DNA of 64,000 bases from assembly GCA_004297945.1 (NCBI GenBank), contig SCRC01000063.1, positions 1 to 64,000 of the forward strand. Reading direction: 5' to 3'. Below, piece after piece: positions 51,056 through 60,748 of the stretch. Each line of letters begins with the position of its first letter. Positions within the stretch are counted from its first letter, which is position 1. This DNA comes from Candidimonas sp. Lineage in GTDB: Bacteria > Pseudomonadota > Gammaproteobacteria > Burkholderiales > Burkholderiaceae_B. The notes under the pieces were generated by a model. The model was not told the origin of the DNA. It saw only the letters and a list, made by a program, of their open reading frames with translations, and made no database searches. The translations under genes were made by a program, and so were the position numbers.

Positions 51056-52825
51056 TCAGTCTTTATTATCTTGTCGAATCATGGAAAGCAAAAATACGAT
51101 TAAAGCAATGGTCACAACCAGGACGAACGACACTGCGGCGAGCGTAGGGTTGGCCGCAAGCAGCATGTCGTCCCACATCTGCTTTGGCAAGGTCGTTTTT
51201 ATGCCGCCGCTGACAAAGATGGCAATCGTCAGTTCATCAAAGGATATGAGGAACGCGAACAGAAATGATGCCATCAAAGCAGGCTTGAGCAGCGGCAACA
51301 TGACCGTGCGCACGCGTGCAAGCGGCGAGGCGCCCAAAATCCGCGCCGCATCATCAAGCTGCCAGTCGTACCGCTTTAGCGCTGCCGCCAGTGTGACTAC
51401 GACGTACGGGATCGCCAAGACGGTATGACCAATCACTAGTCCCGCATTGGTGCCTGCCAAACCGATCCGCGCATAGAGGTAGAAGAGCCCTACCGCAGTC
51501 ACGATACGGGGGACTATCAATGGTGCGATCAGAAAGGAGAACGTCGCTTTGGCCATACGCGGGGATAGCCTTGTCAAAGCGAGCGCTGCACCGAATCCCA
51601 AAGACACCGACACGAATGCCGTGATGGTAGCTACGCCCAGGGACCTGAACAGTGCAGCACGCCAGACGGGAGAAAACATGAAAACGTCGAACCAGCGCAG
51701 ACTGAAGCCGGTTGGAGGGAAGGACAGGAAAGGTGAGCTTGTGAATGCGATAGGCAGGATAATAGCAACGGGGAGAAACAAAGCGAACATGACTAGCCAG
51801 GAATACATGCGAATGCCTCTGGAAACATCGAACACACCCCTGGTGTTCGTTTCAGAGCTCCTTCTAATCAACCTCCGGGCCCTCGAACACACCATGCCAA
51901 CACGGTCGATTGATCGAGCCGTGAAGGCCAACAAGGCCATGAATACCCGGGACGCATCTTGCCCACTTCCATTCGAATCGCCCCCGCCCAGCGTCGATAA
52001 GCCGGCCACGCGATCATAGATAAGAAAGACGATAATGGCGCAGCTCAACAGCAGAACCGACAAGGCGCCGGCAAACGGAAGATTGAACAGATCAAGAACC
52101 GCCGAAATGACCATCTGGGCAATCATCGTTTCCTTCGGTGTCCCCAACAATGCCGGTACGATAAAAAATCCTAGGCTGGTGATGAAAACCAGCAGGGCTG
52201 CCGCCGTTACTCCAGGCATGGACAACGGCAGATAGATTGTGAAAAATGATTCTGTTCTAGATGCTCCGAGCGTTTCCGCTGCCTGCGTTAATTGGCGCCC
52301 GACACCCTGCATGATGGGCAGCATGATCATGACGGCCATAGGCAGCATCCCGTGAATCATGCCGATCAGAACGCCGCCAAATGATGGTGCCAGCGACACA
52401 GGATTGTCGATCAGGTGAAGAGAAACAGCAAGCGACTCAATGACGCCGGTGCGAGACAACACCAATATCCATGCGAAGGTCTTGACCAGATAGCTGGTCC
52501 AGAACGGGATCAGCAACCATATGAGCCATCGACTGCGGGACCGCCCGGCGATCCGACCGAGGAAATACGCAACTGGGTAGCCGAGCCCAACGCAGCCGAG
52601 CGCGGTACAAAAGGAAATCAGGAAGGTCATCCACAAGACCTTGAGATAAACGATGTTTGCGGTCAAACGATGGAACTGGTTCAGCCCGAGCTGCCCGTCA
52701 GCGGAATGGAAGGAACCTTGCAGTATTTCGACGACAGGGATGCCGAAAAAGATAGCAAGAAAAAGAAGAGCCGGCACTGCGGGCAGCCAAGCTCTTATCC
52801 GTCTGGAAATGTTGAGATCGAACAT
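51056..52825 (-). CDS. Polyamine/iron-type ABC permease with two permease domains fused (PotB-PotC-like)
   Basis: 589 aa; two permease halves, with EAA-like loops TQAAETLGASRTESFFTIYLPLSMPGV and DDAARILGASPLARVRTVMLPLLKPAL. Confidence 0.9.
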   Translation of the reverse strand: MFDLNISRRIRAWLPAVPALLFLAIFFGIPVVEILQGSFHSADGQLGLNQFHRLTANIVYLKVLWMTFLISFCTALGCVGLGYPVAYFLGRIAGRSRSRWLIWLLIPFWTSYLVKTFAWILVLSRTGVIESLAVSLHLIDNPVSLAPSFGGVLIGMIHGMLPMAVMIMLPIMQGVGRQLTQAAETLGASRTESFFTIYLPLSMPGVTAAALLVFITSLGFFIVPALLGTPKETMIAQMVISAVLDLFNLPFAGALSVLLLSCAIIVFLIYDRVAGLSTLGGGDSNGSGQDASRVFMALLAFTARSIDRVGMVCSRARRLIRRSSETNTRGVFDVSRGIRMYSWLVMFALFLPVAIILPIAFTSSPFLSFPPTGFSLRWFDVFMFSPVWRAALFRSLGVATITAFVSVSLGFGAALALTRLSPRMAKATFSFLIAPLIVPRIVTAVGLFYLYARIGLAGTNAGLVIGHTVLAIPYVVVTLAAALKRYDWQLDDAARILGASPLARVRTVMLPLLKPALMASFLFAFLISFDELTIAIFVSGGIKTTLPKQMWDDMLLAANPTLAAVSFVLVVTIALIVFLLSMIRQDNKD

Positions 52826-52834
52826 GCGGCTGTC

Positions 52835-53872
52835 CTACTGATGCAGAAGTATCGTGTCGGCAGGATTCCAGGTGATACCCACCATGGCACCCAGGTCCGG
52901 TTTTCCGATACGTGGAGTGCGCACTGTGAAACGCACATTTGGCTCGATCTGGACGATCACCCTCAGGTCTGCACCGGTGAAAACAGTCTCAACAACCTGT
53001 CCTTGTAAAAAGGAGGTATCAACTGGCGCTAATGCAGCTGACTCGGGGCGCACCAGCAAGGACGCACTCCCCGACGCTGCCTCACTCATTGCTGGTAATG
53101 GCAGTTGGAGATTTCTCCATTGCATGTATTTACCATGCACATGGCCGTCGAGGATGTTCGAATGCCCAAGGAAGGCGGCGGCAAACCGAGAAACCGGCTT
53201 GTCGTAAAGTTCGTTGGGGGCGCCGATCTGTTCGACGCGAGCTTGATTCATTAGGCAGATACGGTCGGACATCGCCAGGGCTTCTTCCTGATCGTGTGTC
53301 ACATAGATGAACGTCGCACCCAGGCCTCTATGTAAACTACGAATCTCCAACTGCATGTGTTCGCGCAGATTTTTGTCCAACGCACCCAGCGGCTCATCGA
53401 GCAGTATGACCGAAGGCTTGTATACGAAGCAGCGCGCTAGCGCGACACGCTGTTGCTGGCCGCCCGAAAGCTCACGAGGATGTCGATCGGCAAAAGTATC
53501 CATTTTGACCATGGACAGCGCCTCACGGACTCGCTTCGTCGTTTCCGACGAGGAGGTCCGGCGCATGCGCAGTGGGTAGGCGACATTCTCTGCCACGGTC
53601 AGATGGGGAAACAAAGCATAACTCTGGAAAACAAGGCCTATTCCGCGCTGTCCCGCCAAAAGATGCGTAGCATCGCGCCCATCTATGAATAGTTGCCCTC
53701 CGCTTGGCTCGATCAGCCCTGAAACCATTTGCAATAAAGTCGTTTTCCCTGATCCGGAAGGCCCAAGCAAGGTCAGGAATTCGCCATCGCATACCTGCAG
53801 ATCGGTGGGGGCGAGCGCCAGAGAGTCGCCGTAGCGTTTGGTTAGCCCGCGCGTTTCTAGCTTGATGCGCAT
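52835..53872 (-). CDS. PotA-type ABC ATPase
   Basis: LLGPSGSGKTTLLQMVSGL, ELSGGQQQRVALARCFVYKPSVILLDEPLGALD, TOBE-type tail. Confidence 0.94.
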   Translation of the reverse strand: MRIKLETRGLTKRYGDSLALAPTDLQVCDGEFLTLLGPSGSGKTTLLQMVSGLIEPSGGQLFIDGRDATHLLAGQRGIGLVFQSYALFPHLTVAENVAYPLRMRRTSSSETTKRVREALSMVKMDTFADRHPRELSGGQQQRVALARCFVYKPSVILLDEPLGALDKNLREHMQLEIRSLHRGLGATFIYVTHDQEEALAMSDRICLMNQARVEQIGAPNELYDKPVSRFAAAFLGHSNILDGHVHGKYMQWRNLQLPLPAMSEAASGSASLLVRPESAALAPVDTSFLQGQVVETVFTGADLRVIVQIEPNVRFTVRTPRIGKPDLGAMVGITWNPADTILLHQ

Positions 53873-53888
53873 GTAATCTCCCACCTAC

Positions 53889-54947
53889 CTAGCCGATGAT
53901 CCATGTATTGAAACGTTCAGTGACCTTCTCGCGGTTGTCTTTCCACCACTTCGGGCTGGGTAATATCATGCGCTTAAGATTGTCCGGCGAAGTCGGTAAG
54001 ATCTTTGCGCGTGCCGCAGGGATCAGATCGTAGGCTTTCAGGTTCGTTGGACCATATGCCAAGAGGCCGGTGAATGACGCTTGACGGGCCGCGTCACCAC
54101 AAAATCGTACGAACTCCTTGGCTTCCGCCGCTCTGGGTGTCCCTTTCGGAATACCCCACCCTTCTATCGAATAGAGTCCTTGGTTCCAATTGATGGAAAC
54201 TGGCGCCTTTCCGTCGATCGCAGCCTGGGCACGCCCGTTCCAAAGCGACAACATGTCGACCTCTCCCGACTGGATCAATTGCATGGACTGGGCGCCGCTC
54301 GTCCACCACACCGCGACATGCGAGCGGATCTTGTCCAGACTGTGAAAAGCGCGATCAACGTCCAGAGGATAGAGCTCATGCGGAAGCACCCCATCAGCCA
54401 TCAGGGCCTCTTCGAGCGTATCAAGAGGGCTACGACGCAGTGAACGTCTCCCTGGGAAACGCTTTACATCCCAGAAATCCGCCCAGGATTCAGGGTGTCC
54501 ACCGTTGGGCTTGTTGTTACGATACGCCATCACAGTCGAATATACGTCCACCCCAAGCCAGTTCGGTCTCAGTGCTTCCGGCATCAAGCCCGGAAAGTCC
54601 TCGAGCTTGAGGCCGATTGGTTCGAGCAAATCGTTTTCCTCGAGATAGGGAATGTCAGCCGACAATGTCAGCGTAGTCACATCCCAGATATAGTTTTGTG
54701 TCTTTACCATGGCCGTGAATTGAGCCACTGGTTGCGATTCCCTTGCGACGCTCACCACCTTCACCCCAGTTTTCTTCTCGAAGGGATCATAAAATGCCTT
54801 TCGATAAGCAGCGGTATATGGGCCACCCGGGTCGGACACTACAATCTGGCGAGTGGCTGCCCGCACCGACCAAGGAGCGGCAAGAACGGCTAGCCCTCCA
54901 CCGATCGCCTTAATTGCAGCACGACGGGAAATTTGTGTGGTTGTCAT
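53889..54947 (-). CDS. PotD-type ABC extracellular substrate-binding protein, putative Tat signal
   Basis: MTTTQISRRAAIKAIGGGLAVLAAPWSVRAA RR signal; periplasmic SBP fold. Confidence 0.9.
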   Translation of the reverse strand: MTTTQISRRAAIKAIGGGLAVLAAPWSVRAATRQIVVSDPGGPYTAAYRKAFYDPFEKKTGVKVVSVARESQPVAQFTAMVKTQNYIWDVTTLTLSADIPYLEENDLLEPIGLKLEDFPGLMPEALRPNWLGVDVYSTVMAYRNNKPNGGHPESWADFWDVKRFPGRRSLRRSPLDTLEEALMADGVLPHELYPLDVDRAFHSLDKIRSHVAVWWTSGAQSMQLIQSGEVDMLSLWNGRAQAAIDGKAPVSINWNQGLYSIEGWGIPKGTPRAAEAKEFVRFCGDAARQASFTGLLAYGPTNLKAYDLIPAARAKILPTSPDNLKRMILPSPKWWKDNREKVTERFNTWIIG

Positions 54948-55047
54948 GTTTTGTCTCCTTGAATAATCGATTGTGCGGATTTTCATGACCGGCGTCACAG
55001 CCGGATCACTTTCGAAGTTGGGCGCGGCTACTCTGAAGTGCCGTGCG

Positions 55048-55812
55048 TCACTTTTTTTCTTTCTTCCGGAAGAATGCCTCCATCATCTTCGCAGGTTCGC
55101 CAGAGGCATATGACTCCGCCTGGAAGCGGATCCCGGCCTCTATAGCGTCTCGAAACCCGGGCTCGGTCACTTCCTTGAACCGCTTCTTGTCCAGGCGCAG
55201 CGCGATAGGTGGTTTGGCGGCCAGGTCACGGGCGATTTCCATAGCCTTCTGCATGACCTGATGTGCTGGTACGACGTGGTGCAATATACCGATCTGTTTG
55301 CACTCTTCGGCGTCCATGAGTCGCCCGGTCAGCGTCAGTTCGATCGTGCGTGACAGCCCCAACATTTCCTTCATAATCCAAGGTCCTGTCACACTGACGA
55401 TGCCGGAATTAATTTCTGGCTGCCCCATCCGCACGCCAGGATGACCCACCCGGATATCTCCAAGAAGCGCTACCTGGAACGCAGAACCTGCGGCCACACC
55501 ATTCAACGCCATGATTAGCGGCTTAGACAAACTTCGTAGAACGTCGTAATAGCGCTCCCATTCCTGCATCCACTCTGTGGATCGGGCCACGTCGAACGTC
55601 TTGGCTTCTTCCAGATCTTGTCCGGCACAGAACGCCCGGTCGCCAGCCCCTGTCATGATGATGGCGGCAACAGAATTGTCGGCATCGTACCGTTCAAGGG
55701 CTTGGATGATTTCCTGACGCATCGGCGTATTCCAGGCATTCATTTTTTCTGGCCGATTCAGCGTGACGATCGCAATACCGTCCTGTATTTTGGTGATGAT
55801 GAGTTTGTTCAT
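55048..55812 (-). CDS. Enoyl-CoA hydratase/isomerase family
   Basis: GIAIVTLNRPEKMNAWNTPMRQEIIQALERYDADNSVAAIIMTGAGDRAFCAGQDL. Confidence 0.94.
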   Translation of the reverse strand: MNKLIITKIQDGIAIVTLNRPEKMNAWNTPMRQEIIQALERYDADNSVAAIIMTGAGDRAFCAGQDLEEAKTFDVARSTEWMQEWERYYDVLRSLSKPLIMALNGVAAGSAFQVALLGDIRVGHPGVRMGQPEINSGIVSVTGPWIMKEMLGLSRTIELTLTGRLMDAEECKQIGILHHVVPAHQVMQKAMEIARDLAAKPPIALRLDKKRFKEVTEPGFRDAIEAGIRFQAESYASGEPAKMMEAFFRKKEKK

Positions 55813-56287
55813 TGATGCCTTGTTTATTTCATTACAATAACTATTAGTGAATTATGATTTTTCACAAGAATATAGCGAGCCTGTTGATGACGCATCGGTA
55901 TTTACCCTAGTGATGGAAAGGACAGTCGACAATACACACGCTGATCCTTTGATTCTCTCTGATTGGCGCTACACGTTGCACAAGCGTTGCGCGGATGTTT
56001 TGCTAATTGGTCGTGAAGAGCCACGGCGTGGTTGCCGCTTTGGCAATTCGGGAGCACCCAGTCCCTGCTCCGTTGTGCCGTTGGTCATCGCGCGTTAGCC
56101 GCGGTGCCGGGCATGCTGGGTGATATCAATAGCGCTGTGTATTTGCTATGGCGTTATTTGCCTGAAGCGTTGCCGTAGCTGGTACGTTTTGTATGGCCGA
56201 CCCGTATTTTTGTTAATCCCTTGTGACTGTCAAAATGGAGCCCAACACTGTTACAACTTCGCCTGAGTGTTAACGGGATGTTGCCGG

Positions 56288-56316
56288 CGTAGACCGCATT
56301 TGGCTGTTTCCGGCCT
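56288..56316 (+). repeat. 29-bp direct repeat, right copy
   Basis: Identical to 48364-48392. Confidence 0.92.
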
Positions 56317-56560
56317 TCTTCAGCGCTATTGAAAGCGCCTCTTGATAGCCGTGCCTGTACTGCCTTAGGCAGATTTTGAAGCCGTCACAACCGGATGGCC
56401 AGATTGCGGACGGTGCCGGGGCGGCTGTTACGTTCACTTATGGCTTTTCTTGACGAGTTTGATTGTCGGCCGTTAGGGTAAGGGTAGGCCCGGATGAAGC
56501 AGGTACGGGTTGAATTCATGTAGGGGACTATTTCCCCCGCCATTACTCAAGGAGCATTGT

Positions 56561-56761
56561 ATGAATAAAGATACTCTCGAAGGCCAATGGAAACAGCTGT
56601 CTGGCAAGGCAAAAGCAGTGTGGGGCGAGCTCACCGATGATGAGTTGGCAAAAGTTGATGGCAACGCACAACGTCTGACTGGCCTGATTCAGGAAAAATA
56701 CGGACGCACTCGTGAAGAGGCGGTGCGCGAGGTTGATGCCTTTTTTGACCGCAACCGTTAA
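56561..56761 (+). CDS. CsbD family stress protein
   Basis: [59 protein letters not shown]; preceded by AAGGAG. Confidence 0.95.
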   Translation: MNKDTLEGQWKQLSGKAKAVWGELTDDELAKVDGNAQRLTGLIQEKYGRTREEAVREVDAFFDRNR

Positions 56762-56784
56762 AAATAACTAAACGGAGAAGCATT

Positions 56785-56949
56785 ATGCTGTATTACGCCG
56801 TTGTATTTTTTGTGATCGCCATTATTGCAGGGGTGCTGGGATTCGGGGGCATTGCCGCCGGCGCTGCATCCATTGCGAAAATCTTGTTTTTGATTTTTAT
56901 TGTGCTGGCCGTACTGGCATTGCTAAGTGGCGCGTTTAGGCGAAAGTAA
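56785..56949 (+). CDS. DUF1328 small membrane protein
   Basis: [54 protein letters not shown]; below the ORF-track length cutoff. Confidence 0.93.
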   Translation: MLYYAVVFFVIAIIAGVLGFGGIAAGAASIAKILFLIFIVLAVLALLSGAFRRK

Positions 56950-57003
56950 AGCTGCTTTGATCCATAATTGATTTCCAAATGGAATAAGTAGCGCCATCCA
57001 GTA

Positions 57004-57118
57004 GCGTCGCCATGTAGTGCCACCCCGGAGCGCCACCCCTTGTGGGTGGCAAAATCGTTGGTAACCAAGACGATGTCGGTCAATGCGCCGATAGCACCCA
57101 CAAGGGGTGCCGCTACAA
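57004..57118. repeat. REP-like inverted arm pair
   Basis: AGCGCCACCCCTTGTGGGTGGCA ... TAGCACCCACAAGGGGTGCCGCTACAA. Confidence 0.85.
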
Positions 57119-57175
57119 ATGCAGTCGACGATCAACAATAAGGTAGACGGTCGATATTAAGGCCGACTTTCGACA

Positions 57176-59272
57176 TTAATGTTCAGGTTTGGGTTGTGCA
57201 GAGGTTGGTTTGGCAGGGGCTTTTGATGCGGCCGGACGGTCGCGAGACTCGGTCTTTCGGGTTTCTCCTGCGGGAGGGGCCTTTGGCACCTTGTTGGCCC
57301 TCGCCAGCAGGGAGGCGCAGTCATTGGAGCCGTTCTCCCCTGTATTGAGCAGGGGCAGCAGCGCGGCAAATGGCGTGGCGATAACGCCCAGCACGATGGC
57401 GGCGCCGGCACGCACGATAATTGGTCCTTTCTGGACCCCCACATCGGGGTGCTTGAACGTTCCTTTTACATACAGGGGCGAGCGCAATGTGAAAATGCGC
57501 AGCGTTTTATTTTCGGGATTGATATTCAGATCCAACTGTTCGGTGGCAAGGTTGATCTGCCCGGTGATGTTCACAATGGCATCTTGCGTGTCGAGCGTGA
57601 ATTCGCGCACCTGCATCAAACCCTTGGAGACGGTGAAGTCGCCCGCCAGACAATTCAGGACAATCTGTTTATCGCCAAAGAGCCTGACCATGATGATATT
57701 GGCCACATTCAGGCCGGCCGTTTCGAGCAGAAGTTTGCTGATGGTGCCTTTGCTGACCAACGCCTTGATTTCGCCATTGGAATGCGCCAGCAGTGTGGCC
57801 ACCGATGTCCCCTCGGCGGACAGGGACGCGTCGCCGTGAAGTTCCCCAAAACTGGCATCCATGGTTTGGGCCGCCGGAAAGAGTCTTTTGAGCTTGAGGT
57901 GACGCGCTGAAGTCGTCAGGTTGGCCTTGATCTGGCTGCCCCGTCCGTCAAGCTTGATCGTGTTGCTCAGGGTCCCTCCAGCCATTCCGAAATTCAGCGG
58001 AGTAAGCGATAGCACTCTGTCAGTTAGCACGAGATGTGTGGAGAGGTTGTCGAGGGGCAAATCTTTATTGCGAATTATTTTTTGTCCGGTGAATTTAACG
58101 TCCGCATCCATGGCTCCCCAGGCTGCGGTGCTGATGGGGTCAACGGGCAAGACCTTATCTGCGGGCTGCTTCACCTTGGGCGCTTGCGCGCCCTTGGCTT
58201 TGGCGTCACTCGTATCGGCGCCGATGAGCGGGCCCAGGTCTTTAAGTCTCAGTAGTTTTGATTCGACCGTTCCGGTAAGCAGCGAGCGCGGCTTTTGCAC
58301 CTGATATTGCAGCGTGCCCTCCAGGTCACTCTTGCCCACGACTCCCTTGAAGTTCTCATATAGCCACTTGCTGTGGCCGGCCTCCAGCGTGCCTACAAGA
58401 TGGCCTTCGGTGTGATAGGGTGGGGTGTTGGGCAACACGACACCGGTAAGCGGATAGAGCGCCGACATCGTGTTTCCGGCCAGTTTCAGGCGCACATCAA
58501 GCGCGGCCAGCGCCTGCGGCTTGGTCAGCGATCCATCCAGGCTTATCGTTGTGGTGCCCACGGTCATGGCGCCTTGCAAAGGAAAAGGCGCACTGTTTTG
58601 CTGCAAGGACAATATCTTTCCTGCCTGACCTTTGCCGCTGACCTTCGCCCCGTTATATGTGCCGTTGGCAGTCCACTCGATGCCGTAGCCTTCAGGCGTG
58701 ACCTCGGGCAAACTGTCGATGGTGGCTTTCAGATCGAGCCGGCTGACGGCATCTTTTACCTGTAGCGCGACTTGTTCCAATGACAGCTTTTGCAAATCAA
58801 CAGTCCATGGCGATGGTGTCGCTTTAGTGGCACCGTCCGGGGTGAAGGTCCAGTTGTTTTGTTGATCCACCTGGCGTTCGAGCACCAGATTGGCGCCATG
58901 AATATCCAAGTTGGAAATCTCAACAGTATGATTAAACAGGGCCCAAGGGTTTAGCTCCACTGTCAGGCTCTTTACTTCGGCCATGTTTGCGCCGGTTTGG
59001 TCTGACGGCGGGTTGCCGACGACAAGTTGTTCGGCATGGATTTGCGGCCACGGTATCCAGTTGTGCCAGCCATTCTGATTTTGCGGCTTTACCCAGCTGA
59101 GCGTCAGATCGCCTTGTACGGCTACGGGCCGGCCTGCTATGGCGCTGGCCTGGCGATTGATCCATGGCTTGGCGTAGTCCGCGCCGATCGTCAAGGCTAG
59201 CGCTACGCACAGTACGAGGCTTGCCACGACGGCGACGCATCCCCAAAGAATTATTTTGACATAGCGCGGCAC
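57176..59272 (-). CDS. AsmA family protein
   Basis: N-terminal TM, PVAVQGDLTLSWVKPQNQNGWHNWIPWPQIHAEQLVVGNP; AsmA-like C-terminus; GTG start VPRYVK assumed (ORF extends to 59332). Confidence 0.88.
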   Translation of the reverse strand: MPRYVKIILWGCVAVVASLVLCVALALTIGADYAKPWINRQASAIAGRPVAVQGDLTLSWVKPQNQNGWHNWIPWPQIHAEQLVVGNPPSDQTGANMAEVKSLTVELNPWALFNHTVEISNLDIHGANLVLERQVDQQNNWTFTPDGATKATPSPWTVDLQKLSLEQVALQVKDAVSRLDLKATIDSLPEVTPEGYGIEWTANGTYNGAKVSGKGQAGKILSLQQNSAPFPLQGAMTVGTTTISLDGSLTKPQALAALDVRLKLAGNTMSALYPLTGVVLPNTPPYHTEGHLVGTLEAGHSKWLYENFKGVVGKSDLEGTLQYQVQKPRSLLTGTVESKLLRLKDLGPLIGADTSDAKAKGAQAPKVKQPADKVLPVDPISTAAWGAMDADVKFTGQKIIRNKDLPLDNLSTHLVLTDRVLSLTPLNFGMAGGTLSNTIKLDGRGSQIKANLTTSARHLKLKRLFPAAQTMDASFGELHGDASLSAEGTSVATLLAHSNGEIKALVSKGTISKLLLETAGLNVANIIMVRLFGDKQIVLNCLAGDFTVSKGLMQVREFTLDTQDAIVNITGQINLATEQLDLNINPENKTLRIFTLRSPLYVKGTFKHPDVGVQKGPIIVRAGAAIVLGVIATPFAALLPLLNTGENGSNDCASLLARANKVPKAPPAGETRKTESRDRPAASKAPAKPTSAQPKPEH

Positions 59273-59514
59273 GGTTGCTCCTTTGGCCTGCCCAGCCGAA
59301 ATGTTTTCGACAGTGTGCAGATCGCATTGCAAATGTAACTCTATCGAGCGAAGTGACCTGTAACGATATGAAGCGCGATCACGATTGATTTAGAAACAGA
59401 GTCATCCGTGCAAAGCCGCGATCACGAGTGGCTAACGATGCAGCGCTCGCGGCGTCGATTGCCAGGCAATGCAATATTCGTCATCGATTGCGATCAGAAC
59501 TGCATTGTCAATCA

Positions 59515-60432
59515 TCATTTCGCCGACAAAGATTCGATTGGCTGGTAACAAGAGCAGGATACCGTTTCAAGGCCCGCACGGTCCAGGATTCTGATCGTGC
59601 CGCGGTGGCAACTGATCAGGTTGCGTGTCCGCAGGGAGCCGGCTGAAAATGTGACCGATTCGCGTCTCACGTTCATGACGGATGCCAGGTACTCCTGGGT
59701 CAGGAAGATTTCCTGCGACCGAGATCGATCGCTTGTCATCAGAAGCCAGCAGGCAAGTCGCTGCTCAAGGGGATGGGAGGCGAAGCACGCAGCGGCCTGT
59801 CGTGCTTGCGCCAGTTTCGTATTGGTAAAGCGATATAGCTCGCGTTGCAAGGGCAGGCATCGGCGAAACGCGTTGTTGAAGTGCGCAGCAGACATTCGCA
59901 AGGCGGTTCCGGCGGACTGCACCTCGGCACGAGCCGACGATACGTCGACGCCGAGTGCCAGCGATACGCCGATCACACCTTCGTAGCCGACCAGCCCGGT
60001 TTCCACGGTTCGTTGACCCGCGGTACCCGTCAACAGGCAGACAACGCAATCGACAGGAAAGTAGACGTGCCGAATCAGAGTACCCGCTTCGTGGAGAACG
60101 TCGCCGAACGCGAGCGTGACCGGTTCGAGGTCGGACAAGAGCCGCCGATAGTCCCTGCGAGGCAGGGCCGCGAGCACGGCGTTGGCTGCCGGCATCTCAA
60201 GCGCCACTTTCCGGCTTGCCGCGGATGCGCGGTTTGCGGCGACACGCAGCGCGCGGCGAGCTGCGGGAAACATGATGACGTTGGCGTTTCCGTAGTCAAT
60301 AACCGCGTCGACTTCGCCGGCCTCGACCGCCCGCTGTTCAGGTCCGCCTCTAGGAAGCCGGCGAAGTACGCTGCGCAGCCCGGCCGATCCCGGTCCGACA
60401 CGAATGGCGGCAAGATGGCCATCACTCGACAT
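59515..60432 (-). CDS. Crp/Fnr family regulator with an N-terminal extension of about 80 aa
   Basis: NAVLAALPRRDYRRLLSDLEPVTLAFGDVLHEAGTLIRHVYFPVDCVVCLL; C-terminal HTH TQEYLASVMNVRRESVTFSAGSLRTRNLI. Confidence 0.9.
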   Translation of the reverse strand: MSSDGHLAAIRVGPGSAGLRSVLRRLPRGGPEQRAVEAGEVDAVIDYGNANVIMFPAARRALRVAANRASAASRKVALEMPAANAVLAALPRRDYRRLLSDLEPVTLAFGDVLHEAGTLIRHVYFPVDCVVCLLTGTAGQRTVETGLVGYEGVIGVSLALGVDVSSARAEVQSAGTALRMSAAHFNNAFRRCLPLQRELYRFTNTKLAQARQAAACFASHPLEQRLACWLLMTSDRSRSQEIFLTQEYLASVMNVRRESVTFSAGSLRTRNLISCHRGTIRILDRAGLETVSCSCYQPIESLSAK

Positions 60433-60748
60433 TTGGCTTCAGCCCGAGTGCAAACAAGACACGAATCTTGTCGCTGAGGTTGCCGACGACCTGTGCCACC
60501 GGCCCTGGCGACAGCTTGGTAAGACTGGGGGTGACCACCACGCCATCGGCCATCGCCCGTCGCGGGTTCTCGAGGACATCGACGACCTCCAGCCTGTGAC
60601 CGTCCTTCAGGTATTCGGCGCAGATCGCCTCCAGGTTGGCGATCGCTTGTATCGAATTGGGCGCGCCGCCGGCGACGTACAGGCGCAGCACCACGACCTT
60701 CGACAACGCCGCGGGCGCTGCCATGGACTTGTCTGTTCGCCGGTTCAC
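60422..60748 (-). CDS. kaiB: KaiB family circadian clock-type protein
   Basis: VVLRLYVAGGAPNSIQAIANLEAICAEYLKDGHRLEVVDVLENPRRAMADGVVVTPSLTKLSPGPVAQVVGNLSD. Confidence 0.95.
   Translation of the reverse strand: MNRRTDKSMAAPAALSKVVVLRLYVAGGAPNSIQAIANLEAICAEYLKDGHRLEVVDVLENPRRAMADGVVVTPSLTKLSPGPVAQVVGNLSDKIRVLFALGLKPNVE

Noticed and set aside
56793-57101. 102-aa minus-strand ORF
   Set aside because: Antisense to the clearly recognisable DUF1328 gene and adjoining REP-like repeats.
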